A stretch of DNA of 64,000 bases from Frondihabitans sp. PhB188 (GTDB lineage: Bacteria > Actinomycetota > Actinomycetes > Actinomycetales > Microbacteriaceae): positions 1 to 64,000 of the forward strand of contig NZ_RJUO01000006.1 of NCBI RefSeq assembly GCF_003752365.1, given 5' to 3'. Positions within the stretch are counted from its first letter, which is position 1. Each line of letters opens with the position of its first letter. The notes below the pieces were generated by a model. The model was not told the DNA's origin. It worked only from the letters and a program-made list of their open reading frames with translations, and did not search any database. Shown in pieces: positions 33,136-42,148 of this stretch. The position numbers and the translations under genes are program-made.

Positions 33136-33680
33136 GCGAAGTGGTCCTCCTCGGCTGAGCTTTCGAAGGCACGAAGGCGCCGCATGAGAGCACGGGCCAA
33201 TTCTTCGACGAGAACTTCTTCCTGAACGGTGTCCGCATCGGTCGACTCGGTGCTGTTGCGCGGGCACAGCCGCAGGAACAGGCGAGATTGCTGCTGCGGC
33301 TGTTTCGGGCGGGGTAGCTCGGGCGAGAACCAGTCATCGGGGGCGCTTCGGATGATGAGGTGACCGAGCTCGTGGACACGGCTGAGGAGGCTGTAGTACT
33401 CACTGTCTTCTGCCGCGACCATGATGCCGGTGAACGTGGGTGCATCAAAGACGATGCCGGTCGTGGCATGAAGGGCAGCCCCGCCGATCTCCTTGAACCG
33501 AAGCCGGCGGCCATAGAGGACCTCGACGGCGTGGCTCAGGTCGCCAAAATCGGCCGACGGTGGCAGAGCAAGCCTGCCCACCAGTATGTCGACAGGGCTC
33601 GTGCTTCCGGGTGAGGAACGGTTACGCCGAGATGTTTTCGCCATTGAATGCCGGTCACGAGAGATCGTGGAACTACGCAC
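33132..33680 (-). CDS. ImmA/IrrE-family metallopeptidase
   Basis: A 182-residue protein with the zinc motif HELGH at 103-107 in SRVHELGHLIIRS. The GTG at 33680 overlaps the stop of the XRE gene (TAGTG) and has AGGAGGAAGG upstream; an ATG at 33644 is possible. ImmA-type proteases are known to cut or antagonise the XRE repressor encoded beside them, and this pair is directly coupled. The C-terminal half is acidic and may contact the partner. Confidence 0.8.
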   Translation of the reverse strand: MRSSTISRDRHSMAKTSRRNRSSPGSTSPVDILVGRLALPPSADFGDLSHAVEVLYGRRLRFKEIGGAALHATTGIVFDAPTFTGIMVAAEDSEYYSLLSRVHELGHLIIRSAPDDWFSPELPRPKQPQQQSRLFLRLCPRNSTESTDADTVQEEVLVEELARALMRRLRAFESSAEEDHFA

Positions 33681-34354
33681 TACCTCTCGTGACCTTCCTC
33701 CTCGTCGATGAACTCGCGTATAGCTACCTCAACGGCCTGAATCTCGTCGGGCTGCAGCTCCTCCAACGATCTGGCTGCCAACTTGGTGACGCCAACGTCG
33801 CGCATGCTTCGCGCGAACCGCAACTGCGTTTCGGTCTGCGACGACGCGGCATCCGCTTGTCCGCTCAGGTACGCCCCCGGCACCTCGAGAAATGCGCTCA
33901 ACGCGGTCATCGTGGCAACGGTGGATGTGCCCTCAAGAAACGCGTCCCACTCCCCCACCGACAGCAGGTAACCGGTGCGAGAAGCCGCCGCCCTGGCCGA
34001 GAGGAAGGCAGCGTCGAGGTCGTCGTAGAGACCAGCCGCTTCCAGCGCGAGACGAGCACGGTTCGCACGAGTGACCTCGTCTTTGCGTGAACCGCCGATG
34101 GACTGGCCGGCCCGCGCCGCCGCACGCGAGATCAACTCGCGCGGATCCTCGTCCAGAGCCCGGCAGAGCATCACCAGCTCCACCACTGAAACGGGACGGA
34201 CACCTCGAAGGACACGGTAGATCGAGTCATGGGTGATTGCGGCCCGCTGCGCCCAGGCGCGGACATTGATGTTCGCGATTGCTTGAGCGGCGCGCAACTC
34301 AGCTGCCAGAGCCCCCTGGAGCGCCTGCGTGGGTGTCTCGCTCGTCTGATCCAC
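33680..34354 (-). CDS. XRE-family transcriptional regulator
   Basis: A 224-residue protein. The HTH lies at residues about 29-60 (NVRAWAQRAAITHDSIYRVL). A C-terminal part of 130 residues holds a second region (YLLSVGEWDAFLEGTSTVATM ... FLEVPGAYLSG) like a degenerate second Cro/C1 fold. First gene of the operon with the ImmA-like protease, so a protease-relieved repressor is the natural model. It is divergent from the small gene at 34568; the 190-bp gap should hold its operator. Confidence 0.8.
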   Translation of the reverse strand: MDQTSETPTQALQGALAAELRAAQAIANINVRAWAQRAAITHDSIYRVLRGVRPVSVVELVMLCRALDEDPRELISRAAARAGQSIGGSRKDEVTRANRARLALEAAGLYDDLDAAFLSARAAASRTGYLLSVGEWDAFLEGTSTVATMTALSAFLEVPGAYLSGQADAASSQTETQLRFARSMRDVGVTKLAARSLEELQPDEIQAVEVAIREFIDEEEGHER

Positions 34355-34567
34355 ACCAAAACGCTAGCAGGTTGTCGTCACATTGCCCTGGCGTGGCATT
34401 GTGGCCATTCTGTTGCTAATCTGCAAGAGTGTGCGGAGCGCATGCATTCATGGAACGGAATGAATCCCACGCACAGCACGGCAGACCGGCTACCGGATCT
34501 GTTCTGTCTCCCGCGACACGCCGCGGCAAAGACCTTCGGAATGCATACGTTAAGCCAGGTTGATCTT

Positions 34568-34807
34568 GTGAGTGGAACTAGGACGCGACAGCGACGCCCC
34601 GAGGGCGCCGCGACCGTACTTCTCCAAGGCCGCGTCTCCCCCGAGACCCGTGCGGAAGTCCAGGCGGCAGCCGCCGAAAGCGGCGTCTCCATCGCCTACT
34701 ACCTGGAGGCTCTCGTCTCCCAGCTCATCCGCGACAACGGGGCGCTGCCCACCGTCGCACGCCCACGACCCCAGGACATGGAGCTGCCGATCGCAGACGT
34801 CGCCTAA
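34568..34807 (+). CDS. Small ribbon-helix-helix-like protein
   Basis: A 79-residue protein from GTG 34568 (an ATG at 34541 would add nine residues). After a basic start (TRTRQRRPEGAA) comes VLLQGRVSPETRAEVQAAAAESGVSIAYYLEALVSQLI, a strand then two helices as in ribbon-helix-helix DNA-binding proteins. It precedes a strong terminator and the primase-like gene. It may control replication or copy number (inference). Confidence 0.6.
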   Translation: MSGTRTRQRRPEGAATVLLQGRVSPETRAEVQAAAAESGVSIAYYLEALVSQLIRDNGALPTVARPRPQDMELPIADVA

Positions 34808-34812
34808 TGAGT

Positions 34813-34842
34813 AAGGGCCCGACGCTTTCACGTCGGGCCCTT
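34813..34842 (+). terminator. Terminator after the RHH-like gene
   Basis: AAGGGCCCGACG-CTTTCA-CGTCGGGCCCTT, a perfect 12-bp stem with 6-nt loop beginning six nt after the stop at 34807, ending in TT. Confidence 0.85.
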
Positions 34843-35095
34843 CAAGAGTCGTAGCTCAGAACCCTCATCGCTGCCAGGCCAAGAGGTTCGAGCTAATTCA
34901 GTTCCAGGACCGGTTATCAACCCGGGCCTTTTGTTTACCCTCCAGGCGTCTACCTGAGGAGATGAGCCAATCGTAACTCCCCCGCGCGCCAAAGCGCCAT
35001 CAACCCGGGAAAAACCTGTCATCGGCGAGTCGCCGACGATCGCGGCCGCCTGGGATCTGACACGCCTCCTGTCGCCCCGCGACCGGGTCCGGGTC

Positions 35096-36943
35096 ATGAA
35101 GCGCGACGCCTACGGGCGCCTTGACGAAAATTCCTACCCCCTGTTCCACCAGGTTGCACCCACTCCCCCAAGCACGCCGTGGGCTATTCGGTTGGCGGAT
35201 GTGTCCGGAACGTTCCGGCTGCTCTGTTTTGACTTTGACGGCAAAGAAGCCGGCGCCGTCTCACCAGAGCTCATGGAACGGGCCGTCGACGACTGCGACG
35301 AACTCTCCGCCCTATTGACGGAGCACGGTGTGAGCCATGTCGTCTGCCAGTCGTCCGGCTCCGGCGGCCGTCACATCTGGATCGCCCCCCAGGACGCAGC
35401 ACCTGCCCCCCTGGTCGCAGCGCTCGCGCGTGCGGCCCGAGCCCGGTTCCGGACCCTCGACCATGGGATGCTCTGCAATCCCGCTGAAGGCGCCGCTCGC
35501 CCACCCCTATCGCCACATCGAGACGGGTCCGCTTCGCTGATCCTCCGCGGCACCGTCGAGACCCTTACCGCCCGTGACGCATCCGTCTCCGGTCTTGTGC
35601 AGGTAACAAAGGCCCTGGAAGTGACGAGGCCAGCTCTCCGCCAGCACGACAGCGCCCCGTCCGGCCCGACCGATGAACGTCACCGCCCACACCGGCGCTT
35701 GAGCCGCGCAGGCGAAGCACACATGAGCACCATCGATGGCGGCACTAACCCCAGCTGGACTGGATTCATGTGCCTGCTCTCCGCCGCCGTTGCTAAATGG
35801 TCCCTCCGAGACGTCGAGCACGCCGCCCGGACGGCTCCCGGGATGGAGCACTACCGGACAAAAAACACCGGTCGCGGATCCCGCCGCAAACGGGACCCCC
35901 GCGAGGCGCAGGCTCGCCTCGAACGGCAATGGGAGAAGGCACGCCAGTACGCAGCCCTGTACCAATCACTCCCCCAGGAACGCGAACCCCAGGACTTCAC
36001 CGAGCTCATCGGCGTCGTCGACAGCGTCAGCGACATCCTCCACCGCCTGCAGGTCACCCCAGGCCGCTGGAGCTCCGAGGCCGGCCAATCCCGCCGAAGC
36101 ATCCTCCAAGCCCTGGCGTACCTCACCCTCCAAACCGGAAAACGCGTTGTCGCCGCATCCATCCGCGACCTGGCACTGGCAACAGGCCTTGGACGCACGA
36201 CAGCAGCCACGGCACTGCAAGCACTCGAGCGAGACCGCTTCATTCAACGGATCAGCGCAGCCGACGAGGGCAACGCAGCCCAATGGCGGTTAACCCCGCC
36301 TATTTCCACAGACTCAAACACGGTCCGGTCACAACTACTCAATAACCCCCGCCCCCCCGCCGGATTCTTCGACAAACGAGCCGAACTCGTCACGCAGCTT
36401 GAGCAGAGCCTCCTCGACTCCCGCCACGATCTCTTCACCCGGGCCGGCTTAGGACACCGCGCGGGAACACTCTTTGCAAGGCTCAGCCACGAAGTCTCCG
36501 TCACCGTCGACTCTGCCGCGAAACTCCTAGGGGTGTCTCCACGCCATACGGCGACCATCCTGAGCCGTCTCCGCCACCACCGATTGATTATTCGGCAAGG
36601 AAACGGGTGGGCGCGGAGTAAACGTGACTTCCGCGATTACGCCGCGCGAGCCATCGGCGTTACCGGTTACTTGCAAGGTCGAGCCGAACGGTACGAGGCA
36701 GAACGGCAAACGTGGGCATGGTGGCTAGCCGAACTCGACACCATGAACTCGTCGCCCACGGCCAGGCCCCGACGCCCCCACGTCACCAGCCGACCGCTCT
36801 TCGCGGACGCACCAGGCGAAAGAATTTGGCCTCGCTACCCGCGGGATACCGACGCACGGGCAGATCACAAGAGCGCACGCCAACTCGTCCTCGAGGGCGC
36901 GCTTAATCCAGAAAGCCGATTCCAATACGTGGGAGCGGCCTAG
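35096..36943 (+). CDS. Primase-like replication protein with winged-helix regions
   Basis: A 615-residue protein. The N-terminal part has archaeo-eukaryotic-primase features: DxD at D46/D48 (LLCFDFDGK), SSGSGGRHIWI with H93, then a RPPLSPHRDG segment. The middle and C-terminal parts carry two winged-helix-like regions (IRDLALATGLGRTTAATALQ; SAAKLLGVSPRHTATILSRL). It lies upstream of parA/repA. Oddly, ATG 35096 has no Shine-Dalgarno, and protein-like sequence in frame continues upstream to 34958 without a start codon. A GAGGAG-ATG at 34962 is in the wrong frame, so a frameshift near 34970 is possible. Function as primase is inferred from motifs. Confidence 0.6.
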   Translation: MKRDAYGRLDENSYPLFHQVAPTPPSTPWAIRLADVSGTFRLLCFDFDGKEAGAVSPELMERAVDDCDELSALLTEHGVSHVVCQSSGSGGRHIWIAPQDAAPAPLVAALARAARARFRTLDHGMLCNPAEGAARPPLSPHRDGSASLILRGTVETLTARDASVSGLVQVTKALEVTRPALRQHDSAPSGPTDERHRPHRRLSRAGEAHMSTIDGGTNPSWTGFMCLLSAAVAKWSLRDVEHAARTAPGMEHYRTKNTGRGSRRKRDPREAQARLERQWEKARQYAALYQSLPQEREPQDFTELIGVVDSVSDILHRLQVTPGRWSSEAGQSRRSILQALAYLTLQTGKRVVAASIRDLALATGLGRTTAATALQALERDRFIQRISAADEGNAAQWRLTPPISTDSNTVRSQLLNNPRPPAGFFDKRAELVTQLEQSLLDSRHDLFTRAGLGHRAGTLFARLSHEVSVTVDSAAKLLGVSPRHTATILSRLRHHRLIIRQGNGWARSKRDFRDYAARAIGVTGYLQGRAERYEAERQTWAWWLAELDTMNSSPTARPRRPHVTSRPLFADAPGERIWPRYPRDTDARADHKSARQLVLEGALNPESRFQYVGAA

Positions 36944-36951
36944 ATGGGGTT

Positions 36952-37170
36952 ATGGCAGCTGCTCAAGGCGCTCGATACGCAACGTTTCTCTCAATGTCTC
37001 AACGGGCGGCCTACCGGTCACGCGCGTTCGCCTTCGAGCTGGGCGCGATCAAACACCCCGTGACCCGCTCCTACCGGCCGCAAACCAAATGGGAAGTGGC
37101 ACGGTTGTCTGCAACCTCGCGGCGAAATGCGGTTCCGCGTTCCCCTACGACGCGATGGCAGAGGAACTAA
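36952..37170 (+). pseudogene. IS481-type transposase C-terminal remnant
   Basis: The translated stretch ELGAIKHPVTRSYRPQTKWEVARL matches the end of the integrase catalytic core of IS481/IS3-type transposases (usual form LGIxHxRTRPYRPQTNGKVERF), with the key Glu kept but the TNGK replaced. The preceding core with its two Asp residues is missing, and the tail decays quickly. No inverted repeats were found. Confidence 0.5.
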
Positions 37171-38268
37171 CGATGTGAGGCCCATCGGAACGTGAACTCG
37201 CATCTCCAACCAGTCTGCGTCCGCCCCGCACCTCGTTAGGGCGCAGTACTGAGCCTCCATTCTGGCGCCCAATGGCTCGGGAAGATGCGCACGGATCTCG
37301 AGGCGTTCAGGGCCGTGGCGGCGCCTTTCTTCATGCCGGTCATGTCTTTCGGGTGTCAGATGGCTTCGATGTGCTCGGCAGAACGTAGACGGGGCGCTCC
37401 CCATCCCGGTGATGATCAGGCTTCAGGACAAATGGTCCCGGGCGGTGATGATGGTCGGATCGTCGTAGCTGCCTGGCGGACGTTCCCGTTGGCGAGGACA
37501 CGGCGGCCGATGGTTATACCCTCGTGGGCGGGGCGGCCAATTGTCAGTCGGGGAACCCACTTCTTGCGCACGTTGGACTGCTGGGGGGCTCAGAGTTCGG
37601 GAGGCTGAGGCGGTGCAGGGCCGTGTCGAACCTGACCCGCTGCGCGAACTCGAACTTGCTCCCACGGGTGCCCGGTGCCGGAGGCGTCGTTCAACCAGGT
37701 GCGCGCGTCGAGGAACCCGGGTAAGGCGTACAACGCGCTGGTGAGGGGTCACCGGAGGCCCGAAGTCGACTCGTGCCCGGAATGTCACCGGTTCTTCGCA
37801 GCCGGTGTCGAGCACCGTCGCCCGTTGAAGCACCAGGCTCCCGGTCGACTCCCCCACAAGCAGAACCTCCCCGCCCGCAACCGGGCCCGTGAGCTCCCCG
37901 ACGAGTAGACGGCTGACTGAGAGGCGTCCGGTTCACTCCCCCCACTTTCACGTAGATGACCTTCCCCACGGGATCGCCTTCCTTCTGCGACCGCACTGTT
38001 TCCACAGCCTCCCAGGGAGTCGTCACGTCGACAATGATCTCCTCAGCGGGAGTCGCGGGTGAGGAGTTGTACGCGATCTTTCAGGTCATACTCCGATGAT
38101 CCACAAGCGCAGAAACCTCGCGGTGCATCATCGATCCGTGCGGCTCCTTCCATAGCGAAGAATGGTGCCACCCTCCCATAGGCCCTGTACGGGCCGCTGA
38201 GGCGACAACCCCCGAGACCGACCCGGATAGGTTCATCGCATCAAATTCGTTGATTCTGCGCGATTTCA
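37171..38268. other. Gene-poor stretch before the partition locus
   Basis: I find no gene that I can support. The open frames on both strands here are Arg/Pro-rich and mutually overlapping. One plus-strand piece (about 37675-37908) has CPECHRFF and runs to a stop, but without any start or homology I can name. It probably consists of decayed insertion or transfer DNA. Confidence 0.4.
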
Positions 38269-38519
38269 CGCTGTCCGGGTATCCTGGTGAATCCGTGTTG
38301 CCTGGTTTACCTGGGTGCCCCGGAGAGCTACATTTTTTGTGATAGGTCGCGCTGTCCGGGTACACCAGGACTCCCGGCGAACGCGTACTTAGCGCTGTCC
38401 AGGTTTTACGGGTAAACTAGGTTTGCCGGAAACCTCAGGAATCCCTGCACTAACAGGTTTCCCGGGCGACCCAGATAGTCGCTTCGGGGTATATTGGCCT
38501 TCCGCTGCGCTGTCCGGGC
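38269..38519. repeat. Direct repeats upstream of parA, candidate centromere
   Basis: Four copies of CGCTGTCCGGG(T/C), starting at 38269, 38350, 38393 (one mismatch, CCAGG) and 38508. Each is followed by variable CCTGG/ACCAGG/CCCGGG half-sites. The area ends 66 bp before the parA start. For ParA systems with a small ribbon-helix-helix partner, the centromere commonly lies upstream of parA, and the partner binds such repeats and also represses the operon. Assignment is by position and repetition. Confidence 0.6.
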
Positions 38520-38585
38520 TACCCGGGCATCCTGGCTCGCCCGGTTAGCCCTAACCGCGTCAAACACCGGATCTTGGAGAAGCAC

Positions 38586-39539
38586 ATGGCTGAGCCCTTC
38601 GACCGTACGAACCTCCAGCGGGTGATCGCCGTGATCAACGGCAAAGGGGGAGTGGGGAAGACCACCCTCACCGCCAACATTGGGGGACTGCTCGCCGCGA
38701 GCGGCTGGCGCACACTTGTGGTCGACTTGGATCACCAGGGGAACCTCGGACTGGACCTCGGATATTCAGGCACAGCCATCGATGACGACGGGCAGGCACT
38801 GTCTAAAGCCCTCACCTACCCCGACGACCTCGCACACCCTGCCATCAATGTCCGCCCGAACCTCGACGTCCTCGTCGGTGGCCGCTTCATCGAGAACGCC
38901 GCAGCGACCCTCGTTAGCCAGTCGACCCGGGGCGGCGATTCGCTGCAGCAGGCACGGCTGAGCCTGGCGCGAGTCCTCGACCGGATTGCGGGGGAGTACG
39001 ACGTGATCCTCCTGGACTGCCCGCCCGGGAACGACATCATCCAGTCCGCCGCTGTCGCCGCGGCTCGCTACATCCTGATTCCCGCGAAGACGGAGGACGC
39101 CTCGCGGAAAGGCCTCAAGCTCACTGCGGAGCGCCTTGATCAAGTTATCGACCTCAACCCCGACCTGGACCTCCTCGGAGTCGTTCTCTTTGCCTCGGGG
39201 GCATCGGCTAGTCGAGTCCGCGCCGACTTCGCAGCGAAGGTCGTCGCCGACCTCGGGGGAGAGGTGGCACGAGACGTCGTCTTCGAGAACTACGTCCGAC
39301 ACGCGGAAGCCACCGCCGCCTCCGCACGAGACAAGGGGCTGCTGGTCCACGAGCTGGACGACAGGGTGCGAAACAGCCCGAAATGGTACGAACGCCTGAA
39401 GAAGGGCGAGGCCATCGAATCACCCGGACCTCAATCGGCCCAGTCTGTCGCGGACAGTCTCCAAGCCGTCACGAGCGAGATGATCGCACGACTTATGCAC
39501 AAGGAAGCCGAAGCAGCCACGGAGGAAGCTCATGTCTGA
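38586..39539 (+). CDS. parA: Plasmid partition ATPase ParA
   Basis: A 317-residue ParA/Soj-type ATPase. The deviant Walker A KGGVGKTT lies at 20-27, switch I near VDLDHQGNLGLDLG, and Walker B/switch II is VILLDCPPGNDII. There is no N-terminal HTH, so it is the short type. I use ATG 38586, which has TTGGAGAAG before it; an ATG at 38574 would add four residues. It overlaps the next gene by 8 bp and sits downstream of the repeat field. Confidence 0.92.
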   Translation: MAEPFDRTNLQRVIAVINGKGGVGKTTLTANIGGLLAASGWRTLVVDLDHQGNLGLDLGYSGTAIDDDGQALSKALTYPDDLAHPAINVRPNLDVLVGGRFIENAAATLVSQSTRGGDSLQQARLSLARVLDRIAGEYDVILLDCPPGNDIIQSAAVAAARYILIPAKTEDASRKGLKLTAERLDQVIDLNPDLDLLGVVLFASGASASRVRADFAAKVVADLGGEVARDVVFENYVRHAEATAASARDKGLLVHELDDRVRNSPKWYERLKKGEAIESPGPQSAQSVADSLQAVTSEMIARLMHKEAEAATEEAHV

Positions 39540-40041
39540 CGCACCTGTGAACCGCAGCGTAGGTGGGCCTCCGCCGCGGCGCGTGACACCTCCCGCCGCC
39601 GGCGCCACCAGCACGCTCCTCCGATCGAATAGGACGACAGCGCCGACCGTGCCCGCCGCAGAGCAACTGACCGCCTACCCCGGACTGCTCACGGATGACC
39701 CCGCTGGACCCCCGGCCGAAGTCCCGCCGCCGCCGCCGACATCACGTCGGGGTGAGCCGTCACCCAGGCGGCGGTCCGCGACGGATCTCCTTCCGGGGGA
39801 GGCGCCGGACGACCTGGTCAAGTTCACCTTCGACCTGCGCAGGGAGGATCGGGACGCATTCCGGGCCGCGTTCGGCGCCGCCCGCGCCTTCGAGGGCGTC
39901 TCGTCGCTGAGGGAGCTGGGCATGCAGCTGATCGTCAACGAGACCCGCCGTCTCGAGGAGGCCTACAACAACGGGAAACGGTTTGATGGGGGTCGGAAAG
40001 GGCTCCCGCGGGGCGACCAGGACGGCCTCACGAATTCGTAG
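39532..40041 (+). CDS. Small ParA partner, probable centromere-binding protein
   Basis: A 169-residue protein. The first 95 residues are Pro/Ala/Arg-rich and flexible. The C-terminal 70 (VKFTFDLRREDRDAFRAAFG ... SSLRELGMQLIVNETRRLEE) read as strand-helix-helix and fit a ribbon-helix-helix-like dimer. It overlaps parA by 8 bp, the usual place for the DNA-binding partner. It is not a ParB with a HTH/CTPase core. Confidence 0.7.
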   Translation: MSDAPVNRSVGGPPPRRVTPPAAGATSTLLRSNRTTAPTVPAAEQLTAYPGLLTDDPAGPPAEVPPPPPTSRRGEPSPRRRSATDLLPGEAPDDLVKFTFDLRREDRDAFRAAFGAARAFEGVSSLRELGMQLIVNETRRLEEAYNNGKRFDGGRKGLPRGDQDGLTNS

Positions 40042-40198
40042 CTTCCGCGCGAGTTCAACGCGAAGAGCCTGGAACACGCCGCATGATTGCGGGGAGTTGG
40101 GCGCGATCTAAGCCATTCTGGCTGTGCGTCAACGACCCGCGGACCGCGGTGGGGGAGCGGTGGCGTGAACTGTGACGACATTCCGGAGGGGAACCCCG

Positions 40199-41215
40199 AT
40201 GAGCGACGCCGACGACAACACTCCCGGCACCGAACTGGCTAGCCGGTACGAGGACATTCCTATCGAGCCCGCGGGGTTCGGCGCGGTCGGGTCATCGGCG
40301 ATGCCGGAGCTGACCCGGGGGAAGGTGGACCGGCTGAACTTCGCCGGCAACCGCGAGGTGGCGGAGAAGATCGACTACAACGTGGGCTTCTCAGCGCGCG
40401 TCTGGGCCCAAGTAACCTTGCCCTACAACGACCCGGGCGATCAGAGCTTCTGGGTCCGCCGGAACGGACCGATCACGCTCCGCGTGCGACCCGCGGCCAT
40501 GTCCACGCCAGACGGCCGCGACATCAACGCCTACCCGTTCGGGATCCTGCCCCGCCACATCATGACGTGGATGGCTTCCGAGGCCTACCGGACAAATTCA
40601 CCGGAGCTCGAGCTGGGTGCGTCGATGAACGCGTTCATGGAAAAGCTGGGGGTCACCGCGGGAGGGAAGAATCGCGCCCGCCTCCGCGACCAGATGCAGC
40701 GCGTCTTCGGTTCGCAGCTGTCAGTGGAAGGTATCGCGTTCGGTGAGGCGGGAGCCGGCTACGGAGTCGCTCAGAAGTACTTCCAGATCGCCGACGAGGT
40801 GCAGCTGTGGTTCAGCGAGCGGGAAGACCTGACCATGGAAGGGCTGTGGTCCTCGAAGGTGAGGCTGTCCACACCGTTTTACGACTCGATCAAGGCGCAT
40901 CCGATTCCCGTCGACCTGGATGCTCTTCGTGTCCTTGGTTCGGCGCCACTCCGCATCGACATCTACATCTGGCTCGGTTACCGGTTGTGGTCCCTCGAGC
41001 GGGCCACCCGCATCAAGTGGTCTGATCTCTACGTGCAGTTCGGATCGCAGACCAAGCGGGAACGCGACTTCAAGATTCAGTTCCTGAAGGCACTCCTCGA
41101 GATCAAGATCGTCTTCCCGGCGCTTCGCTACGAGTACGACCAGAACTTTTTCGTTCTGTTCCCGGGGCCGACCCCGGTCCCCACGACAACCGCCAAGCGG
41201 GCACTTAGGAGCTGA
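40199..41215 (+). CDS. repA: Plasmid replication initiator (RepA_C type)
   Basis: A 338-residue protein from ATG 40199, with GGAGGGGAA upstream; a GTG at 40172 would add nine residues. The pattern NAYPFGILPRHIMTWMASEAYRTNSPELELGASMNAFMEKLG and the following RLRDQMQRVF fits the RepA_C plasmid initiator family. A C-terminal winged-helix-like part (IDIYIWLGYRLWSL ... IKWSDLYVQFG) would bind the iterons that begin 7 bp after the stop. Confidence 0.85.
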   Translation: MSDADDNTPGTELASRYEDIPIEPAGFGAVGSSAMPELTRGKVDRLNFAGNREVAEKIDYNVGFSARVWAQVTLPYNDPGDQSFWVRRNGPITLRVRPAAMSTPDGRDINAYPFGILPRHIMTWMASEAYRTNSPELELGASMNAFMEKLGVTAGGKNRARLRDQMQRVFGSQLSVEGIAFGEAGAGYGVAQKYFQIADEVQLWFSEREDLTMEGLWSSKVRLSTPFYDSIKAHPIPVDLDALRVLGSAPLRIDIYIWLGYRLWSLERATRIKWSDLYVQFGSQTKRERDFKIQFLKALLEIKIVFPALRYEYDQNFFVLFPGPTPVPTTTAKRALRS

Positions 41216-41911
41216 CCTCAAGCGCGAACAAAGTACCGATCCGGTGCGGAGTCACGCTGGTGACCGTAGGTACTCTGTTCGCGCAGAGAATCCGCCTAAC
41301 CATTCTGCTGGGTTACTGACCATAGGGGGTCGGGGTATTCGAGGGTGCGAACAAAGTACCCGTTCCATCGCGAACAAGAACCGGCGACAACGCACTCGCC
41401 ATCCTGTTGGCGGGGGATTCTGTTCGCGGGGTTCCGCGGCTGCCGTGCCGGCCGAGTGCGCGAACAGAGTACCGACCCAATTTGCGTGCACAGCGGGGCG
41501 CGAACAGAAACCCCTACAACGGCGTCTTCCCTCGGAGCAGTCATAAGGGCGCGAACAGAGTACCGATAGGTTGCGTCAGAGAAGCTAGCCGCGAACAAAG
41601 TACCCACGAGAGCCGCAGCGAACAGAGTACCGACGTCGGCAATCGAGTCATAGATCGCTGCGAGCCTGTCAGAACTCTTGACGATATCGTGGCCGTCTGA
41701 CGACCCGTTCCCGACCTACTTCGTCGCCCAGAGGGGTGATTCTGGCCCGCTGAGGGGCGCGTGCGATTCGTGGCGAGCCTCAAATTCGGAGGGGGCGCCT
41801 TCTTCATCTCTGCTGCTTTTCACCATCTCCAGAACTAGAGATTTGGGCTCTGTGGTCACCTTAAGAGCCGGGATTGATACAGGTCTACGTACAGGAGAAC
41901 TACTAGGGGAG

Positions 41912-41920
41912 TTGTCCACA
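41912..41920. other. DnaA box
   Basis: TTGTCCACA, the form preferred in high-GC actinobacteria, inside the iteron-free centre of the origin. Confidence 0.7.
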
Positions 41921-42100
41921 TGTCCCTTGATCCGCGCGTCTGAGCGGATCTAAGGTGTCGTTCTTGGATGGGTGCGCGAGCAGAGTACCCATTCGCGCGA
42001 GCAGAGTACCGGGTTGCCGCGAACAGAGTACCGAATCGCGATCAAAGTACATACTGAGCTGGTGGGTACTTTGATCGCGCTCTTCAAAGCGCTCGGTCCC

Positions 42101-42109
42101 TGTGGATAA
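42101..42109. other. DnaA box
   Basis: TGTGGATAA (reverse complement TTATCCACA, the general consensus), between the last two minus-strand iterons. Confidence 0.75.
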
Positions 42110-42148
42110 CCGTGGCGAATTGGGCGCTGTTCGGTACTCTGCTCGCGC

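Noticed and set aside
37423-37857. 144-codon minus-strand frame in the gene-poor stretch
   Set aside because: Low-complexity Arg/Ser/Pro composition and overlaps other equally poor frames on both strands.
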